The notes under the pieces were generated by a model. It searched no databases and was not told the DNA's origin. It was given only the letters and a program-made list of their open reading frames with translations. Positions 56,528 to 64,000 of a stretch of DNA of 64,000 nt are shown in pieces. Position 1 is the stretch's first letter, and each line of letters opens with the position of its first letter. Position numbers and translations under genes: made by a program. The stretch is taken from NCBI RefSeq assembly GCF_000308495.1, contig NZ_BAFU01000064.1:33317-97316 (forward strand), read 5' to 3'. Source of the DNA: Nocardia brevicatena NBRC 12119. Lineage in GTDB: Bacteria > Actinomycetota > Actinomycetes > Mycobacteriales > Mycobacteriaceae.

Positions 56528-58132
56528 TCAGCCGAGCAAGGCGTCCACGAAGGCCGCCGGCTCGAACGGGGCGAGATCGTCGGCCCCCTCGCCGAGGCCG
56601 ACCAATTTCACCGGCACACCGAGCTCATGCTGGACCTGGAAGACGATACCGCCCTTGGCGGTTCCGTCCAGCTTCGTCAACACGACACCGGTGATATCGA
56701 CCACCTCGGCGAACACCCGCGCCTGCATGAGCCCGTTCTGGCCGATGGTGGCGTCGAGGACGAGCAGGACCTCGTCCACCGCGGCCTTCTTCTCCACCAC
56801 CCGCTTCACCTTGCCGAGTTCGTCCATCAGCCCGGTTTTGGTGTGCAACCGGCCCGCGGTGTCGACGAGTACGGCATCCACCCCATTGGCGACCCCGGTG
56901 GCCACCGCGTCGAAGGCCACCGCCGCGGGGTCGGCGCCTTCCCGGCCGCGGACGGTTTCCGCGCCCACGCGCTCACCCCAGGTCTGCAACTGGTCGGCGG
57001 CGGCCGCGCGGAAGGTGTCGGCGGCACCGAGCAGCACCCGACGGCCGTCGGCGACCAGCACCCGCGCCAGTTTGCCGGTGGTGGTGGTCTTGCCGGTGCC
57101 GTTGACCCCGACGACGAGCAGGACGGACGGGTGATCGGCATGCGGCAGGGCGCGTATCGAACGGTCCAGCTCCGGACGCAGCGCTTCGATCAGCACATCG
57201 CGCAGCACGGCCCGGGCCTGGCCGGGGGTACGCACACTGCGGGCGGCCATCTCCTCACGCAACCGCTCGACCACCGCGGTGGTGCTCGCGGTACCGAGAT
57301 CGGCCAGGAGCAGGGTGTCCTCCACCTCTTCCCACGATTCCTCGTCCAGATCGCCGCCGCCGAGCAGGCCGAGCAGGCTCTTGCCGACCGCGTTCTGCGA
57401 GCGGGCCAGCCGACCCCGCAACCGCACCAGGCGGCCCGCGGTCGGCTCGATCTCCTCGATCTCGGGAACCAGATGCGCGCCCGCGGCCGTATCGGGGGCG
57501 CTGACGGTCTCCTCGGGGGCGACGGTCTCCGTGCTATCGGGGACGACGGTCTCCGGCGCCGGGGCCTCCCCTTCGACGGTGGTCGTCTCCGGCTCGGCGG
57601 CCGTGGTGCCCCGCGGAGGGGCCTCGATATCAGTGGTGTCGGCCGGCGCCGTTTCGGTCTCCGGCGCCGTTTCCGCCTCGGGAACCGCGGAGGCCTCGGG
57701 CGCGACAGCGGCCTCGGGGCTCACCGGGGCCTCGGCGGCAGGAGCCTCCGGTTCGACGGTGGCCGCACCGCCGGTCGCGCCCTCGACCAGGGGCGGTTCC
57801 GGTAACGGCACATCGGTGATCCCGCGGCGGGGGGCGTCACGCGGTATCGCGGCATCGTCACCGATATGCGGTTGTCCCTCGGTATCGGTGCGTTGGTGAG
57901 GCTCGGGGCGGGGCGGCGCGACGGTCGCGCCCTGGCCACCGCGGCTGAAACTGAAGCCGCCGGCGGCCTGGTATCCACCGGACCGGTCGGTCAGCTCGCG
58001 TTGTTCCTCGGCCGGCGCCGTCAGCGAAACCCGCCGTCGTTTGTAGAGGACGAAACCGGCGACCAACGCCACCAGTACTATGGCGGCGATCACTGCGATC
58101 AGAATCCACGCTTCGGCACTCACGTCGACCAT
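56528..58132 (-). CDS. ftsY: Signal recognition particle receptor FtsY
   Basis: A 534-residue SRP receptor. An N-terminal membrane helix (AWILIAVIAAIVLVALVAGFVLY) is followed by a long acidic Pro/Glu/Thr linker to about residue 230. The N and G domains come next: VGVNGTGKTTTTGKLA, DTFRAAAADQL, DTAGRLHTK and TKLDGTAKGG. It docks the SRP-bound ribosome at the translocon. Start at the ATG before the membrane helix. Confidence 0.96.
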   Translation of the reverse strand: MVDVSAEAWILIAVIAAIVLVALVAGFVLYKRRRVSLTAPAEEQRELTDRSGGYQAAGGFSFSRGGQGATVAPPRPEPHQRTDTEGQPHIGDDAAIPRDAPRRGITDVPLPEPPLVEGATGGAATVEPEAPAAEAPVSPEAAVAPEASAVPEAETAPETETAPADTTDIEAPPRGTTAAEPETTTVEGEAPAPETVVPDSTETVAPEETVSAPDTAAGAHLVPEIEEIEPTAGRLVRLRGRLARSQNAVGKSLLGLLGGGDLDEESWEEVEDTLLLADLGTASTTAVVERLREEMAARSVRTPGQARAVLRDVLIEALRPELDRSIRALPHADHPSVLLVVGVNGTGKTTTTGKLARVLVADGRRVLLGAADTFRAAAADQLQTWGERVGAETVRGREGADPAAVAFDAVATGVANGVDAVLVDTAGRLHTKTGLMDELGKVKRVVEKKAAVDEVLLVLDATIGQNGLMQARVFAEVVDITGVVLTKLDGTAKGGIVFQVQHELGVPVKLVGLGEGADDLAPFEPAAFVDALLG

Positions 58133-58325
58133 CCTTGCAGAGCCGAACCGGACGAGCCGCGACCCCGCCCACGCGTTAGGAAAGTCGCCGGTGCCGCCGA
58201 CCCTGCCCCCCGCGCCGGTCACGGGCGGAAAGCGGCCCGAGCCGGGCACGCCCGATCGGAAACACAGCCGGGTGAGATTTCTTGTCCTGCGGAACTTCTC
58301 GCGGCGGCCCAATAGGATCGGCGAC

Positions 58326-58715
58326 GTGACCGATCGAAACGTGCTTGGGGGTCCGCTGGAAGAGTGCGGCACCGATCCTCTGACCGGCTTCTACCGTGAC
58401 GGCTGCTGCAGCACCGGACCGGAAGATCTCGGCAGTCATACCGTGTGCACGGTCGTCACGGCCGAGTTCCTGGAACATCAGGCGTCCATCGGTAATGATC
58501 TGAGTACGCCCCGTCCGGAGAACAATTTTCCCGGCCTACAGCCCGGGGACAGATGGTGTGTGGTGGCCGTGCGCTGGTTACACGCACACGAGGACGGTGT
58601 CGCCGCGCCGGTGATACTGGCGGCAACCCATGAGAACGCACTGGAAGTGATATCGATGGACATTCTGCGCAAGTACGCCGTCGACGTTCCCGACGATGTC
58701 AGCGACTTGTTGTAG
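58326..58715 (+). CDS. DUF2237 family protein
   Basis: A 129-residue protein: RNVLGGPLEECGTDPLTGFYRDGCCSTGPEDLGSHTVCTVVTAEFLE and GNDLSTPRPENNFPGLQPGDRWCVVAVRW are nearly invariant in DUF2237. Conserved cysteines (EECG, DGCC, HTVC, RWC) suggest metal or thiol chemistry; the function is unknown. It starts at GTG, 190 bp from the divergent ftsY start. Confidence 0.92.
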   Translation: MTDRNVLGGPLEECGTDPLTGFYRDGCCSTGPEDLGSHTVCTVVTAEFLEHQASIGNDLSTPRPENNFPGLQPGDRWCVVAVRWLHAHEDGVAAPVILAATHENALEVISMDILRKYAVDVPDDVSDLL

Positions 58716-58938
58716 GAGCTGTGGCCAGGACCTGTGGCAGAACCGATACCTACCGCGCGGCGAACGCAAGGAATGGGTGGCGATCGCCAAGCTCGACGAC
58801 CGGGTGTCCGGCGACGATCCCCTGATCGGTTCGGAGGCCGGAACGGCCGTCCTACCCGATTGCAGGGCGGACCCGCGCCTGTGTCGGTTCCTGGACGTTG
58901 TCGCCGAGCCGCTTCCTCGTCGGGTCGGCTTGCTCTGA
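58696..58938 (+). CDS. Doubtful small gene or gene remnant
   Basis: An 80-codon frame overlapping the end of the DUF2237 gene. The stretch GQDLWQNRYLPRGERKEWVAIAKLDDRVSGDDPL has codon usage like the true genes here (mostly G or C third bases) and looks protein-like, but no ribosome site or family is visible. It could be a remnant of a larger gene. The rest of 58716-59075 shows nothing else. Confidence 0.25.
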   Translation: MSATCCRSCGQDLWQNRYLPRGERKEWVAIAKLDDRVSGDDPLIGSEAGTAVLPDCRADPRLCRFLDVVAEPLPRRVGLL

Positions 58939-59075
58939 TGTCGCGAAGGGTACGCGGCGCCGCCTCGGTATCCACAGAAATAGGTATGCCTCGGGCCATT
59001 CGGCCGACGCGATTCGACGTTATTCGGGCGAATCTGGAATTCCATCCGTCTGCACGATGATTTCGAGGCCGGTGT

Positions 59076-59483
59076 ATGCAGGAAAGGAACTCCGGGGACG
59101 TCCGGGACGGTATCCACGACCACGCGCAACACACACAGACCCTGCTGCTGATCCGTCGCTGCGAGGGTTGTAGCAAGCTGTTCGCGCCGACCGTCGTCAC
59201 CTGCGCGTCGTGCCGATCCGCCGATCTCACCTGGGTGCCGTCGACCGGCACCGGGACGATCATGTGCTCGAGAGAACTGCGACACGCCCCGAACGCTCTC
59301 GCCGAACCGGCGGTGTCGACGATTGCCATCGTCGCGCTCGACAAAGGCCCTTGGCTGTACACCACGATCGACGGGGACCTTCCACTGTCTCCGCAACGGC
59401 CGGTGCGGGTGCACTTCCGAGCGCAGCCCCGTGGAGAACGATTTCCGGTCTTCACGCTCAGTCCGGAACAGGTTACTTTCTGA
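59076..59483 (+). CDS. Zinc-ribbon OB-fold protein (DUF35 family)
   Basis: A 135-residue protein. LLIRRCEGCSKLFAPTVVTCASCRSADLTWVPSTGTGTI is the rubredoxin-like zinc ribbon (CxxC, CxxC) of DUF35, followed by the OB-fold (VSTIAIVALDKGPWLYTTI, VRVHFR). Members usually pair with a thiolase to hold acyl-CoA substrates, but no thiolase is near. The first 20 residues are not family-like, and the start may lie later. It precedes the kinase-ATPase gene on the same strand. Confidence 0.85.
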   Translation: MQERNSGDVRDGIHDHAQHTQTLLLIRRCEGCSKLFAPTVVTCASCRSADLTWVPSTGTGTIMCSRELRHAPNALAEPAVSTIAIVALDKGPWLYTTIDGDLPLSPQRPVRVHFRAQPRGERFPVFTLSPEQVTF

Positions 59484-59604
59484 GGCGACTCGAGGAACCG
59501 GGCCTCGCCGCTGAAGCGCCTTCGGCGATACAGTGAGTATCGGCGGGAGGTAAGCGCATGTTGCCTGGTACCTGCGGATATAACCGGCGGATTGTACTCG
59601 GTCG

Positions 59605-62600
59605 ATGACCGGCTCCGATCCCCTGCGAACACAGCGTGAGCCGCAAACATCCGTCGCGGCGGAACTGGAGACGGCCGGTTTCGAGGACGCGCTGGAGGTC
59701 GGTAGCGGGGGTTTCGGGGTCGTCTACCGCTGCAGGCAGACGGCGCTGGACCGAACGGTGGCCGTGAAGGTTCTGACCGCCGAGTTCGATGAAGACAATC
59801 GGGCGCGATTCGTCCGAGAGCAGCGGGCGATGGGCCGACTGACCGGGCATCCGAATATCGTGACCGTGCTGCAGGTAGGGGTTACCGCAGGCGGGCACCC
59901 CTACCTCGTGACGCCGTACTACCCGCTGGGTTCCCTCGAAACAAGGATCCGCCGGCACGGCCTGCTTCCGATGGAAGACGTATTGCAGATCGGGGTGAAG
60001 ATCGCCGGTGCGCTCGAGAGCGCGCATCGGCTCGGGGTGCTGCATCGGGACGTGAAGCCGGGAAATATCCTGCTCACCGATTACGGCGAGCCGGCACTGA
60101 CCGATTTCGGTATCGCGCATATCGCTGATGAGTTCCAGACCGCCAAGGGCACTGTGACCGGTTCTCCGGCGTTCACCGCGCCCGAGGTGCTGGAAGGGGG
60201 CACACCGACGCCCGCCGCCGATGTGTACGGGCTCGGCGCCACACTGTTCAGCGCACTCACCGGGCACGCGGCCTTCGAACGCCGTAGCGGCGAGAACATG
60301 GTGACCCAGTTCTTGCGGATAACCACCCAGCCGGTCCCGGACCTGCGTGCGAACGGTATCGACGCGGACGTATCCGCCCTGGTGGAGTCGGCGATGAGCC
60401 GAAACCGCGACGAGCGTCCCTCTGCGGCCGATTTCGGGAGAACCATTCGGCAGGTACAGCAGCGCCACGGATTCCCGCTGAGCAATATGGCGCTGCAGAA
60501 CGAACCGGTTCCGGAATATCGAAGCGAACAAAGCCGAGCGCAGGACCCCCGACCGCCGCTGGGCCGGGGTGACGGCAATCTTCCGCTCGAGATGACCAGT
60601 CTCATCAACCGGCGCACCGAGCTGACAGAGGTGAAGAATCTGCTGGCCACGTCGCGCCTGGTGACGCTGACCGGGATCGGCGGCGTAGGGAAATCGAGGC
60701 CGGCGCTGCGGGCCGCGTCACAGGCGAGGCGGGACTTCCCCGACGGCGTGTGGTTGATCGAACTGGCCGATGTTTCCGATGCCTCGAGGCTGATCGCCGT
60801 GACGGCAGCCACATTAGGGGTGCGGGACGAAACGCCCGGGCCGCTGTTCGAGGAGCTCGTACGGTTCCTGGGCTACCGCGAAGCGCTGCTCGTGCTGGAC
60901 AACTGTGAGCAGATGGTGGAGGCCGCCGCGGCGGTCGGCCAAGCGCTGCTCCAGGCGTGTCCGGACGTGCGGCTACTCGTCACCAGCCGCGAGCCGTTGA
61001 ATATCGCCGGGGAAGCGGTCCTGCGGGTGCCGCCACTCACGGTTCCCGAACCGAACCGAGAGCCCCCACTGCTGGGGTTGCCCCGATTCGACGCGGTGAC
61101 CTTGTTCGCCGAACGTGCCGCGGCGGCGGTCCCGGGCTTCGAACTCAACGAGGACAACAAGGGGGCCGTGGCCCGGATCTGCACCCGTCTGGACGGTTTA
61201 CCGCTCGCGATCGAACTGGCGGCCGCCCGGATGCGCACCCTGTCACCGCAGCAGATCTTGCAGCGGCTGGACGATCGGTATTCACTGCTCACCCGCGCCA
61301 CTCGCACCGCCCCGACACGCCAGCAGATCCTGCGGTTGTGCATCGACTGGAGCTACGAGTTGTGCACCCCGGTAGAACAGCAGCTGTGGGCTCAACTCTC
61401 GGTGTTCGCCGGTAGCTGCGAACTGGACGCCGTGGAAGGAGTCTGCGACATCGACCCGGCACCGGACAGCCTGCTGGATGTGCTGGCCTCGCTGGTGGAC
61501 AAATCCATCCTCATCCGGGATGAAACGGACACCGTCGTGCGTTTTCGGATGCTCGATACGCTCCGCGACTACGGCCGGCAGAAGCTGCAGGAATCCGGCC
61601 ACTATCGCGATATGCGCCGCCGACATCACGACTGGTACCAGCGGATGCTGTTCGACTCCGAGGCCGGGTGGATCGGCGCGCAACAACCCGTCTGGATCGC
61701 ACGCCTGGAACGGGAACAGCCCAACCTGCGGGACGCGCTCGAATTCTGCCTGAGCGAGGACACCGACGCGGCGGCCGACGCGGGGCTGTGTACCGCTGCC
61801 GCACTGTACGAGTTCTGGAACTTCCGAGGCCTGTACGGCGAAGGCCGGTCCTGGCTGAACCGCGTTCTCGCCCGCCCGAAGGCGCGGTCGGTACCCCATC
61901 GCGTCGAAGCGCTCTGCGCCGCGAGCAAGTTGACCTCGTCACACGGCGAGTTCCAGGCGGCCGCGGCGCTGTTGGAGGAGGCCCGAACACTCGCCGGACA
62001 GGACCCATCCCCGAAGGTCGGGGCAGGTATCGCCTATGCCGATGGCATGCTCGCACTGGCCCGTGGCGAATCCGGTCAAGCGTCCTCCCATATGAAGCGG
62101 GTTGTGGAATTGACCGGCTCGGATCGGGCGGGACAACTCGGATTGAGCGCGTTGGCCATGCTCGGCATAGCGTACGAACTGCGCGACGACACCGAACATG
62201 CGAGCGAGTACTACCGTGAGGTGCTCTCGATCACCGAGCCGCGCGGTGAGGTGCTGCATCGGGCGGCGGCGTTGCGGGGGCTGGGAGTCGCCGCATGGCA
62301 GCAGGGCGAGGGGAAACGCGCCCGCGAGTTGCTGGCGCAAGCGCTGCGCGTCAACAGCGGACTGAACAGCACGGTGATCACCGCGTATTGCCTCGAGGCG
62401 ATGGCCTGGCTCGTCGACACCTCCGGCGAGGCCGAACGGGCGGCCGTACTGATGGGGGCCGCGCAGGGGGTGCGCCCGGCGGGCACCAGGGTGGCGACCG
62501 TTTTCCACAACATGTTGCGCTTCCATTCCGAATGTGAGCGGATGGCGCGCCGCAACCTCGGTGATCGCCGATTCGATGCCGCCTACCGGCGAGGCCTGGA

Positions 62601-62880
62601 CATGAGCATGGACGCCGCCGTCACCTACGCGCTGGGCGAGCAGCCCACCGGCAAGGGCGGTATGGGCTCGGCGGTGGCGTTGACCAAGCGTGAGCGCCAA
62701 GTCGCCGGTCTGGTCGCGCAGGGGCTCAGCAACAAGCAGATCGCCGCGAAATTGGTTATCTCTCAACGCACCGCCCAAGGACATGTGGAACATATCCTGT
62801 CCAAACTGGGGTTCACCTCGCGCGCCCAGATCGCGGCATGGGTCGCCGAGCACGCACAACACAACGGCCCTCGCGCCTGA
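59605..62880 (+). CDS. PknK-type Ser/Thr kinase-ATPase-LuxR regulator
   Basis: A 1091-residue fusion protein. The kinase domain (residues ~28-290) has the Gly loop VGSGGFGVVY, Lys55 in VAVKV, HRD at 147-149 and DFG at 167-169. An ATPase domain follows with NRRTELTEVKNLL, P-loop TGIGGVGKSR, Walker B VLDNCEQ and the ARC motif TSREPLN. Then comes a TPR-like region, and finally a LuxR helix-turn-helix (LTKRERQVAGLVAQGLSNKQIAAKLVISQRTAQGHVEHILSKL). This domain order is that of mycobacterial PknK. All kinase residues are intact. No signal peptide: cytosolic. Signal and target promoters are unknown. Confidence 0.93.
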   Translation: MTGSDPLRTQREPQTSVAAELETAGFEDALEVGSGGFGVVYRCRQTALDRTVAVKVLTAEFDEDNRARFVREQRAMGRLTGHPNIVTVLQVGVTAGGHPYLVTPYYPLGSLETRIRRHGLLPMEDVLQIGVKIAGALESAHRLGVLHRDVKPGNILLTDYGEPALTDFGIAHIADEFQTAKGTVTGSPAFTAPEVLEGGTPTPAADVYGLGATLFSALTGHAAFERRSGENMVTQFLRITTQPVPDLRANGIDADVSALVESAMSRNRDERPSAADFGRTIRQVQQRHGFPLSNMALQNEPVPEYRSEQSRAQDPRPPLGRGDGNLPLEMTSLINRRTELTEVKNLLATSRLVTLTGIGGVGKSRPALRAASQARRDFPDGVWLIELADVSDASRLIAVTAATLGVRDETPGPLFEELVRFLGYREALLVLDNCEQMVEAAAAVGQALLQACPDVRLLVTSREPLNIAGEAVLRVPPLTVPEPNREPPLLGLPRFDAVTLFAERAAAAVPGFELNEDNKGAVARICTRLDGLPLAIELAAARMRTLSPQQILQRLDDRYSLLTRATRTAPTRQQILRLCIDWSYELCTPVEQQLWAQLSVFAGSCELDAVEGVCDIDPAPDSLLDVLASLVDKSILIRDETDTVVRFRMLDTLRDYGRQKLQESGHYRDMRRRHHDWYQRMLFDSEAGWIGAQQPVWIARLEREQPNLRDALEFCLSEDTDAAADAGLCTAAALYEFWNFRGLYGEGRSWLNRVLARPKARSVPHRVEALCAASKLTSSHGEFQAAAALLEEARTLAGQDPSPKVGAGIAYADGMLALARGESGQASSHMKRVVELTGSDRAGQLGLSALAMLGIAYELRDDTEHASEYYREVLSITEPRGEVLHRAAALRGLGVAAWQQGEGKRARELLAQALRVNSGLNSTVITAYCLEAMAWLVDTSGEAERAAVLMGAAQGVRPAGTRVATVFHNMLRFHSECERMARRNLGDRRFDAAYRRGLDMSMDAAVTYALGEQPTGKGGMGSAVALTKRERQVAGLVAQGLSNKQIAAKLVISQRTAQGHVEHILSKLGFTSRAQIAAWVAEHAQHNGPRA

Positions 62881-62955
62881 TGCCGACCATATCGTCGTGG
62901 CCCACGCCGAGCAGGCGAGCGCCCCACACGTCGAGACACCGCCCGGAGCCGCGAC

Positions 62956-64000
62956 TCAGCTCGCGGTACCCACCGAGGTGAGGTTCTCCCCGCGCAACCG
63001 CTGAGAGATCACCTGGGTGATCCCGTCGCCACGCATACTGACGCCGTAGAGCGCGTCGGCGATCTCCATGGTCGGCTTCTGATGGGTGATGACGATCAGC
63101 TGGCTCTTCTCCCGCAACTGTTCGAACAATCCGATCAGCCGACGCAGGTTGGTATCGTCCAGCGCGGCCTCCACCTCGTCCATCACGTAGAACGGCGACG
63201 GGCGGGCCCGGAAGATCGCCACCAGCAGTGCGACCGCGGTCAGCGACTTCTCACCGCCGGACAGCAGTGACAGCCGCTTGACCTTCTTCCCCGGCGGGCG
63301 CGCCTCCACCTCGATACCGGTGGTGAGCATGTCCGACGGGTCGGTGAGCAACAGCCTGCCCTCGCCCCCGGGGAACAGGGCCGCGAACACCCTGACGAAT
63401 TCACGTTCCACATCGGCGTAGGCGTCGGTGAAAACCTGCAGAATGCGCGCGTCCACCTCGGCGACCACCTCGAGCAGGTCCTTGCGGGCGTTCTTGACGT
63501 CCTCGAGCTGGGTGGCCAGGAAGTTGTAGCGTTCCTCCAGCGCGGCGAACTCCTCCAGCGCGAGCGGGTTCACCTTGCCGAGAGTGGCCAGATCCTTCTC
63601 GGCACGTTTGGCCCGGCGTTCCTGGGTGGCCCGGTCGTATGGCATGGGCACGGGCGCGCTGACCTGTTCGCCGCGTTCTTCGGCCTGTTCGTATTCCCGC
63701 CATTCCAGGTCGCTGGGCGGCAGCGGCACCTCGGGGCCGTATTCGGCGATCAGATCGTCGAGGGCGATACCGAACTGTTCGGCGATCGTCGCCTCCAACT
63801 GTTCGATGCGCAGCGCGGCCTGCGCCTTGGCAACCTCGTCGCGGTGTACCGCGTCGGTGAGTTGCGCCAGTTGGGCGGTCAGGGCGCGCACCCGCTCCTT
63901 GATCTGCTCTACCCGGGCGGCGCATTCGCCGCGACGGCGTACCAGGTCGTCGCGGCGGCCGGCCGCCTCGGCGACCACCTCGTCGAGCCGGGCGGCGACG
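62956..64000 (-). CDS. smc: Chromosome segregation protein SMC, C-terminal part (cut by window edge)
   Basis: The C-terminal ~350 residues of SMC, running off the right edge. Coiled coil ([33 protein letters not shown]) leads into the head domain with the ABC signature [21 protein letters not shown], Walker [13 protein letters not shown], and the end [18 protein letters not shown] compacts and segregates the chromosome with ScpAB. In M. tuberculosis it lies beside ftsY; here 4.8 kb separates them. It converges on the kinase-ATPase gene with a 75-bp gap. Confidence 0.95.
   Translation of the reverse strand, partial: VAARLDEVVAEAAGRRDDLVRRRGECAARVEQIKERVRALTAQLAQLTDAVHRDEVAKAQAALRIEQLEATIAEQFGIALDDLIAEYGPEVPLPPSDLEWREYEQAEERGEQVSAPVPMPYDRATQERRAKRAEKDLATLGKVNPLALEEFAALEERYNFLATQLEDVKNARKDLLEVVAEVDARILQVFTDAYADVEREFVRVFAALFPGGEGRLLLTDPSDMLTTGIEVEARPPGKKVKRLSLLSGGEKSLTAVALLVAIFRARPSPFYVMDEVEAALDDTNLRRLIGLFEQLREKSQLIVITHQKPTMEIADALYGVSMRGDGITQVISQRLRGENLTSVGTAS

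Overview
The window is high-GC actinobacterial chromosome. Gene content and order strongly suggest Nocardia or a close relative in the Mycobacteriales. Long stretches follow the Mycobacterium tuberculosis segment mqo-map-(penicillin-binding lipoprotein)-ispG-rip1-dxr-rlmN-cdsA-frr-pyrH-tsf-rpsB-lepB-rplS-trmD-rimM-KH-rpsP-ffh-glnD-glnB-amt-ftsY-smc, and the proteins look like mycobacterial ones throughout. Most core genes lie on the minus strand. I saw no rRNA, tRNA, insertion sequence, integrase-borne element or CRISPR array.

Layout. 1-7007: a cut-off magnesium-chelatase ATPase, an ElaA-type acetyltransferase, mqo, an alpha/beta hydrolase preceded by an unusual 36-bp tandem repeat, a serine-less hydrolase-like protein, and the coupled pair map-cobQ. 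7164-14270 is an accessory slot: a GntR/UTRA regulator with a perfect 20-bp operator-like palindrome, a DUF4254 protein, a decayed TAP-type hydrolase, TetR and XRE/DUF5753 regulators, a decayed amino-acid permease, an IrrE-like protein, nitrobindin and a tiny secreted protein. 14301-20937 holds the penicillin-binding lipoprotein, an acetyltransferase, and ispG-rip1-dxr (isoprenoid synthesis plus the site-2 protease). 21055-30357 holds a DUF2631 protein, a large ATPase-LuxR regulator and the translation/phospholipid set rlmN-cdsA-frr-pyrH-tsf-rpsB.

30358-41393: M23 peptidase and GatB/YqeY-like genes, then rnhB, DUF2469, yraN, comM, dprA and xerC on the plus strand. This block appears inverted relative to M. 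tuberculosis. Between dprA and xerC sit a secreted Y-X4-D repeat protein and a translationally coupled pair, a membrane-GAF-class III nucleotide cyclase followed by a Crp-type regulator. 41549-51301: lepB, a 1.2-kb noncoding region with a degenerate ~115-bp tandem array and a very long stem-loop, rplS, a membrane protein, tex, trmD-rimM-khpA-rpsP and ffh.

51543-64000: a small conserved protein, the nitrogen operon amt-glnB-glnD with a GlnR-like box upstream, ftsY, an accessory block (DUF2237, DUF35, and a 1091-residue kinase-ATPase-LuxR protein of PknK type), then the 3' part of smc running off the end. Features most worth a second look are the cyclase-Crp module with a Lys-to-Gln change at the purine-selecting position, the start-codon-duplicating repeat at 2625, the repeat array and giant hairpin beside rplS with relatives beside ffh, and the structured region between the cyclase and xerC.
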